Source: Linanthus parryae
Taxonomy: Eukaryota > Streptophyta > Magnoliopsida > Ericales > Polemoniaceae
Assembly: GCA_023055425.1 (NCBI GenBank)
Contig: JALGPY010000001.1
Span: forward strand, 135,991,368-136,055,367
Direction: 5' to 3'
Length of the DNA stretch: 64,000 nucleotides
Position 1 is the first letter of the stretch. Each line of letters opens with the position of its first letter. Below the pieces are notes generated by a model. The model did not search any database and was not told the origin of the DNA. It saw only the letters and a list, made by a program, of their open reading frames with translations. The translations under genes were made by a program, and so were the position numbers. This document shows, piece by piece, positions 58,801 through 64,000 of the stretch.

Positions 58801-61800
58801 GTTTTGAGGTGGAACCCCATGGATTCTTACATGGTATTAGAGCAAGGTTCACACACACGTGAATGGTCTAACAACCCACGTGCTCACCGCCACCCGCAGA
58901 CAAAAGATTCACGTGTAGGCCAAAGAATGCCACACGTGAGGGGGCGTGTTGAGAAGTCCCACATCGGACATTCAAGAAGAACAAACATAATTAATAAGTG
59001 TTCCTGGGCTACTCCCCTCATTGCCAATTGGTTTTGAGGTGGAGCCCCATGGATTCTTACTAGAATAAGATGTTAATGCCAGATCATATGTGAGAAGCTG
59101 TAATGTCGTCATTGTAACCAATGTGTTGCAAGTCCGTTCAGGTCTATCTATGCTAGAAACTAGTGGTTTCCCTAAATGTATGAGGACGTGATGCTAGCTG
59201 AAGCTGGCTGATATTGGAATGCATACCTTATCGGAATACATTCAGTTAATCCTTTGTTCAGCTTAAAATGTGAAACAAGATGTGCTCTCTGCCATTGGGT
59301 TATAGATATTTGGAATTTTATTCTTATTTTATCACCCATTGCACTAGTCTGTGAGAAGAATTTCTGTCTAAAGTCGATTCAACTTGTGCACAGTACAAAC
59401 CTGAAGTCCTGATTTACCTTCCTTGTAATCCCGATGCATGTTTGCCATCTTTTTTTTTCCAATAATTACCTGGTCCGCATGCCTTCAGAGGTTTACTCAT
59501 AAAATTTGCTAGATTGGGAAACTCCTTCTATGGCAAGTAATAAAATTTACTACTATGGTAGTATCTTTGTTTGACCAAATCTAGAAACCAAACGCAATAT
59601 ATCGCAAAGATGAAAACTGATGCCGTTGATGGATCCCCACAAGATTCTTTGTTTCCGATTTTGATTCTTTCATATTGGAATTTCCGATGTACCCAAAATG
59701 ATAGCAAGAATTAATCGAAGCTCCTTCACCGCTGGAATATTTTATTCACCTGGAAATGCTTGTGTTGACTCTTTGACGTTAGTCTGATCCGTTACCATCT
59801 CCTTGTTTTGGTACCCTATTGATGAGTGATATGATTACCTAACTCCAGTTTTAATTGTTTTTGTCCACTTCCCTTGCTGTTAAAGATGCATTAGTGCTGC
59901 CAGTGTCAAATTGGGCTACCACACGTAACATTCACCACTCCCTTCTTATTCCTTTTTCTTTCACAAATATGAAACTTAATTGCAGTTCTTATAATTTCAT
60001 TGAGGAGTTCTTTCCTATTGTCATGATTAGAAAACCTTTTTTCTCCACCCCTTCAATGGGACCTTTGCGATTGCCTTGTGTGAGTTTTTAATGAACTTAA
60101 TCATGGTCACGATGATTCGTTATTGCAGGTCAAGGATTTGGAAGTGGAACTTGAAACGACTAAACAGAAAAGTAAAGAACACCTTCAGCAAGCTATTTTG
60201 ATTGAAAGGGAAAGAGTTACCCAAATGCAGTGGGACATGGAGGAACTTCGGCACAAGTCATTTGAACTGGAGATGAAGCTGAAGTCAAAACAGGTTTCTC
60301 ACCATTTACTCGCACTTCTATGCTGTTCTTGTTTTCATCTGAATTGTTTGACCTGATAATTTCATAATTGTTGTGTCAAACCTTTTTAGGCTGATAATTG
60401 TGATAAGGAGACAACAGATGTTCCCACAGACCAGTACAATAGTTTACTGAAAGATTTGAATGTGACGAAGCAGCAGCTTGAGGACTTGCTGGAGCGACAC
60501 GAGGAACTGCAAGTTAAATCTAAGTCAGATGTGAAGGTTCTTGTAAAGGAGGTTAAAGCTCTCAGAAGTTCTCAAGCAGCACTGAAGAAGGAACTAAGTG
60601 AATCACAAGAGGAAAAATTAGAGGCACAGGTATGTGTGGAGTCAAATCTCTACAAATGTAAGCAGTGATGTCATATGTTTATTCTACTAATCTTTTGGTA
60701 TTTTAATATTGGATGCATTAATTTTGTTAATTGTTGTTGTCCTTGGTACCATATGCTTTGTTTATTATCCATGGAACACACCACATGACCATAGTAGACC
60801 AAAGTTTAACTTTTATCTTTTGATACTGAGCTTCTTATAGTTTCATTTCCTGGTTAAACAAAACTGATTTATTGTGGTCTCGAATTCAATATGCATATCC
60901 AGAGACTCTATCAAAAGGAAAAGCAGTGCAAGGAGGCAGCGAATGCTGTTAGGAGAAAGCTATTTCATGACTGTGAGGTTCTCCTCGGCCAACTTCAAGA
61001 ATGTAGCACCAGTGCTCTGACTGATCATGTAGACAAGTTAGTTTTGGATTCTTCATCAGTGTCAGATGCTTTGGATCTTCTAGTCACATCTGACAACCAA
61101 ATTGACCTCCTCCTCACAGAGGTATCTTCCTCCTATGTTTTTTGGTCTTTCTTGTACCTTAATTTTAGCTGTTGTAAGTAATGGTAGAATCATCAATAAC
61201 TTTTTAAGATATGGTGGATGCATGACGGAAAAAAATGATAAATCTGTATGGTCAGAACAGAAAACCCCATTACCTTCACTCAGAGTTTTGATGTTATGGT
61301 ATTATGGAGAAGGTATTTTAGGAGTGGGATATGTTGCAAAGGGATTGTTTACACTGCTAGTCAACACAATATCACATATTGGTATCATGAGTGAGTTCAT
61401 GAGGTCTCTGGTTCAGGTCCTGTTATTGTAGGTTCAAGTGAAGTTCTCTCTTTATATTAAAAGATAAAAAGTAGAAAAGAAAATAAAAATATCAACAGTG
61501 TATAGGTTTGAAACACGGTCTGTCATGCTCTGTTACTATTAGACTTTCGTTTATTCTTCTTGCGGTGTATTTTGAGTGGTGATGTTTCCTGTATCATGTG
61601 GTAAGGAAATTCTCCACTGTTCTCATCAATTTCTCTTGTGTTTTGGGGGAATGTTGTTGTATCAGGTGGACCTTTTGGGGAAACAGAGTGATAACTTTGC
61701 ACCTGCTGATGAAGAAGTCCACAAGATTGACGAAGAAACAAGATTGTTGGATGATGAGCTGAGGAAGCTATTGAAAGACATCTTTACCGAGAATGCTAGG

Positions 61801-61917
61801 CTGAGAAAACAGGTGAATGCTGCCCTCCGCCGTGCTCTTAAAAGCAACACCTCATCAGAGAAAGAAGAAAATGAGAACTCTTTGGATACAAATGTACAAA
61901 ATACATTTACAGAGTGA
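43832..61917 (+). CDS. EREX-like: PX-domain Rab5-effector-like protein (EREX/EREL type), 10 coding exons
   Basis: Proposed exons: 43832-43915, 45299-45409, 52387-52485, 54734-54820, 55810-55918, 56101-56858, 60129-60293, 60390-60629, 60903-61121, 61666-61917. All introns are GT-AG and phases join without a stop, giving 707 residues. The N-terminus ([20 protein letters not shown]) and the block [20 protein letters not shown] are hallmarks of the EREX family. The PX domain (about 45-160) has [25 protein letters not shown] and [21 protein letters not shown] serine-rich middle (165-370) is followed by coiled coils (about 375-640). In Arabidopsis, EREX binds GTP-loaded canonical Rab5 and phosphoinositides on endosomes and acts in vacuolar transport. 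Intron 2 is 7 kb, swollen by transposons. No defect is seen in the coding exons. Which of EREX, EREL1 or EREL2 it matches best needs a tree. Confidence 0.93.
44393..44717. mobile_element. MITE with TTA duplication in intron 1 (PIF/Harbinger-like)
   Basis: Ends GAGCCTCTCC and GAGATGCTC form a short imperfect inverted repeat. TTA stands on both sides (44390-44392 and 44718-44720), fitting a 3-bp target-site duplication. The 325-bp interior is AT-rich and noncoding. The superfamily call is based on the TTA duplication, and hAT-like ends of similar sequence also exist. Confidence 0.6.
46080..48316 (+). mobile_element. Degenerate LINE in intron 2
   Basis: ORF2 remnants are readable in broken frames: [20 protein letters not shown] (about 46280-46340), DKTPSLDG (about 46592-46616), [12 protein letters not shown] (about 46708-46740), [17 protein letters not shown] (about 46873-46923), [12 protein letters not shown] (about 47055-47090), then after a TRIM insertion [20 protein letters not shown] (about 47752-47811), [16 protein letters not shown] and [13 protein letters not shown] (about 48043-48081). 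The 3' end is a short A run near 48309-48316 after TGATAAAATTCC. It is in the same sense as the host gene. The 5' limit is approximate. Confidence 0.85.
47286..47610 (-). mobile_element. TRIM (short LTR element) nested in the intronic LINE
   Basis: On the minus strand a roughly 111-bp terminal repeat (47610-47500) ends CATGGATTCTTACA. It is followed by TGGTATCAGAGC (47499-47488), the exact complement of the initiator-tRNA-Met 3' end. A short interior comes next, then a purine tract GAGGGAGCG and a second repeat (47396-47286). Total length is 325 bp with no coding capacity. These are the defining traits of a TRIM. The terminal repeats differ at several sites, so it is old. Confidence 0.88.
49320..49360 (-). 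mobile_element. Helitron-like 3' terminus (minus strand) in intron 2
   Basis: On the minus strand GTGCATCGCAC (a short hairpin) is followed by GGGCTTAAAGCTAG and then T. The hairpin, the terminal CTAG and the following T fit a Helitron 3' end. The body extends to the right for an unknown distance. A segment around 49830-50000 contains a roughly 100-bp imperfect direct duplication. Confidence 0.5.
50525..50833 (-). mobile_element. Short non-autonomous Helitron in intron 2, both ends visible
   Basis: On the minus strand the element starts TCTATATTATAAATTAGGAC (50833 downward). It ends with a perfect hairpin (GTGCCC-TC-GGGCAC) followed by GGGCAATCCCCTAG at 50525. The base before TC is A and the base after CTAG is T, the Helitron target pattern, and there is no target-site duplication. 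The 309-bp body is noncoding. TCTATATTAT-type 5' ends are common in plant Helitrons. Confidence 0.8.
54925..54978 (+). repeat. Partial TRIM terminal repeat in intron 3
   Basis: GCTACTCCCCTCATTGCCAA and the following TTGGTTTTGGGGTGGAACCC match the middle and end of the TRIM repeats at 58724-59060. No primer-binding site or second repeat is visible, so it is a remnant. Confidence 0.7.
57023..57040 (+). repeat. Poly-G tract in intron 6
   Basis: An 18-base G run lies in the host gene's intron 6. Such runs are prone to slippage and could form a quadruplex in the RNA or DNA. Confidence 0.9.
58015..58150 (+). mobile_element. Possible tRNA-derived SINE remnant in intron 6
   Basis: GGTTGGGCCAATTGGTAAAG resembles a polymerase III A box in a tRNA-like context (TGGCTCAATTGGTAA type). 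About 30 bp later GGCTGCTCAACTCC could be a decayed B box (GGTTCGANTCC). No poly-A tail or target duplication is clear, so this is tentative. Confidence 0.35.
58724..59060 (+). mobile_element. TRIM element with two terminal repeats in intron 6
   Basis: The first repeat (58724-58831) contains AGTCCCACATCGGACATTC and ends GGATTCTTACA. TGGTATTAGAGC (58832-58843), one mismatch from the initiator-tRNA-Met complement, follows. A purine tract GTGAGGGGGCG precedes the second repeat, which starts TGTTGAGAAGTCCCACATC at 58947 and ends at 59060. The two repeats are almost identical, so this copy is much younger than the one at 47286. The first repeat seems to lack its first bases, and no target duplication is visible. 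Confidence 0.88.
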
Positions 61918-62740
61918 GAGGTTGGTGTACAATTTGTGATCATAGTAATGGGACAATACACACACCCTTTAATCTCAATTGTCATTGCGAGAGGAGTTGC
62001 CTTTTTTCTACTACAAGAAAAAAGTTGGATCTCTCTCACGAGCGCTGGTGCTTGTATAAGTTAACGGCATGTATAAGAGTTTTTGGTAGAGAGGAATCCT
62101 TGAAACAATTGTATGTTTCGTGTACATTATTAGACCATAATAACGAGGGTAGTGGAAAAAGATAAGAGTTTGGAAATAATAATAATGAGACGCCCTCCTT
62201 GTTGTATTTTTATGTAATGCTAAGGCAAGTTATGTTCTCTGAATCTAGGACACTTATATACTCTCCATGGTCCTCCAGCTTCTTCAAAAAATTATTCGGG
62301 TATTATTTGGGTCTAGCGATTTGGTTAGCAAAACACAGCAAGAATTTGATAATTTTTTGCGGTATTGTAGAGCAAAGTTTACTCGACGATACCAACAAAA
62401 GTTACCATATTCTTGCATCCTTTTACTAACCAAATCGATAAACACAAATGATACCAATTTTTTTAATAGAACCGCAGGAACGAAGGGAGTAATTGAGTAG
62501 AGCAGCTAAATAGGATGGATTGAGCCCATTTAGAAAATGAGTTCAAGCATAAATGAGCCCAACTTGCCTAACCCGTTTAGCAATCGTCATTTTATTAGAC
62601 AGGTTGTAATGGGTCAGTACAAATCTAACCTTCCACTTTAGCTGATTTAACCAAAAGCTGAATGTTTTTGGATGCTATTTTATTTAAAAAACAATGTTTT
62701 TGGATGTTGTCCTTGCATATCGGTTAGTGGCTTAACTTGG
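61918..62740 (+). other. 3' untranslated / downstream region of the PX-domain gene
   Basis: This AT-rich sequence follows the stop codon. AATAAT repeats near 62178-62188 could serve as a polyadenylation signal about 260 bp after the stop, but plant signals are loose and I cannot fix the site. No other gene was seen. Confidence 0.45.
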
Positions 62741-62744
62741 CAAA

Positions 62745-62825
62745 GATAGATTATTGAATGAGTGGTTGAGATGAGGTGTTTTTGTCTTTCTCTCCTCATC
62801 TCAACCACACATTCAATAATCTATC
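62745..62825. repeat. 32-bp inverted repeat with 17-nt loop downstream of the PX-domain gene
   Basis: The left arm 62745-62776 (GATAGATTATTGAATGAGTG...) pairs with the right arm 62794-62825 over 32 bases with one mismatch. The loop is TGTTTTTGTCTTTCTCT. It could be a tiny MITE or a hairpin-RNA locus. No flanking duplication is obvious. Confidence 0.9.
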
Positions 62826-63513
62826 AAATAATCTATCTTTCCCAAACTAGGTCACTGCATCTACGTGGGCAGAAATCAATGTACATAGAGCAGGTGGAGG
62901 CTATAAATTATAGTAGTAGTATTTACCGAGAGAATCTTTATGTAAAATTTTCACATGTAATTGTAAATGATTTTACTTTCAAACAAAGCATTAGGCACTC
63001 CGATACTTTCTCTTTTACTATTTGTTTATCCAACCGTAAAGCTTGGGTGCGTCAAGTTTAAGTTGTTTGTGTGAAAGGTAATTTGTATACTAATATTTAG
63101 CAATTTTTTTTTGTTTTTTTTTGAGAATCAAGCAACAAAATATTGGAGTTTGATCGTTGAGGCAAATTTGATCTTTGTCACACTCACTCACGCGTCACTG
63201 TGTATCGGTTCGAAACAAAGAGCAATCATCTTTAGAGGGAATAATTCATATACAGTGCAAGTTTATGGTATGTCAGATTCATAAGAGACACTGTTTGACC
63301 TGTTTAATAATCCCAACCTCTTGGATCTTAATGATGTTTCCCTCTCACCTGATTTTTGTTAAGCTAAACCTGTGAATTTTATGATTCAGGTTGCGGCCAA
63401 AGTTATTTCTGTTTCCACCACCCGACAAATATGAGTCTTTTGTGGTGGTCTTCCTTTCTAGTTTATTTTCTTTTTTTTTTTTTTGATGTAATCATACAGA
63501 TGAAATATATGTA
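62826..63513. other. AT-rich intergenic sequence, no gene recognised
   Basis: Only short frames without motifs are present, and several T-rich runs. Nothing else is supported here. Confidence 0.55.
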
Positions 63514-63771
63514 TCACTCCGTCCCACCTCTTTTGCAACATTTGGATTTTTACCACTATTCACTGGGTCATATTAACCCGATGATTTGAATAGCAAAACT
63601 TAGCAATTTGTAAATAATTTTTTCGTAGTGTGGTAGAATAACTCTTATTCTAGAAGACCATAAAAAAATTATCAAAAAATTGCATCGTTTTGCAATTCAA
63701 ATAACGGGGTCAAAGTGATCCAGTTACGGGTGAAAAAAGTTCAATAGTGCGTTAGAGGTGGGACGGAGTGG
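63514..63771. mobile_element. Stowaway-like (Tc1/mariner) MITE, 258 bp
   Basis: Ends TCACTCCGTCCCACCTCT and the near-complement AGAGGTGGGACGGAGTGG are flanked by TA on both sides (63512-63513 and 63772-63773). The length and interior (CACTATTCACTGGGTCA) match the MITE at 11403-11660, so both come from one family. Confidence 0.9.
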
Positions 63772-64000
63772 TACTTGTTTTCTTCAATGAAATTCTTATC
63801 TTCAATCAAAAGTAATGGTAGTGGCTGGAACAAAAAAAAAAGGAGGGGGGACTCGGTGGAAGGAGGACATGAGCGCGGCATACCGACGTGGGCAACTAGC
63901 GCGCATCATCAAAACGAAGGACGATAACAACATTATTATTATTATGTGACATTTGACTACTTTATTTTTTGTGGTATGTGCCGGACCACTAGAAAGGAAA

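Overview
This window is nuclear DNA from a flowering plant, probably a eudicot. The evidence is one intron-rich host gene with GT-AG introns, surrounded by plant-type transposons of nearly every class: Ty3/gypsy of the Tat type, Ty1/copia, L1-type LINEs, TRIMs, a Mutator-like element carrying a host gene fragment, Helitrons and several MITE families. I cannot name the species from sequence alone.

Layout. 1-9651 is the 3' part of a Tat-type gypsy element (A, plus strand), inserted into an L1 LINE whose 3' end runs to 11301. 11302-18090 is a patchwork of MITEs, a Helitron end, two head-to-head LINE pieces, a truncated Mutator-like element carrying gibberellin 2-oxidase pieces, and a degenerate copia reverse transcriptase. 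18567-24123 is a full-length LINE (minus strand) with both ORFs open and a 16-bp target-site duplication. 25730-41466 is a complete 15.7-kb Tat-type element (B, minus strand) with 626-bp LTRs that differ at 2 sites, a 5-bp target-site duplication (GACCC), a tRNA-Trp primer-binding site and a polypurine tract. 42057-43455 is a second copy of the oxidase-carrying element, with long terminal inverted repeats. 43832-61917 is the only host gene I recognise: a 10-exon PX-domain protein of the EREX/EREL type (Rab5 effector). Its introns hold a MITE, a LINE, TRIMs, Helitrons and a SINE-like piece. 61918-64000 is 3' flank with an inverted repeat and a Stowaway-like MITE.

How the parts relate. Elements A and B belong to one family in opposite orientations. 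Besides gag-protease-RT-RNase H-integrase, each carries a spliced gene on the opposite strand, encoding a plant-mobile-domain-like protein with a C-terminal coiled coil. The integrase end of pol and the 3' end of this antisense gene converge on a tandem array. That array is built from two alternating short palindromes, each with a constant 6-nt spacer, and stem sequences vary in a way that often preserves pairing. This antisense-gene plus palindrome-array arrangement is the most unusual structure in the window. Extra antisense ORFs and satellite-like arrays in Tat 3' regions are known in general terms. The paired-palindrome structure and its possible link to the antisense protein are my own observation and inference.
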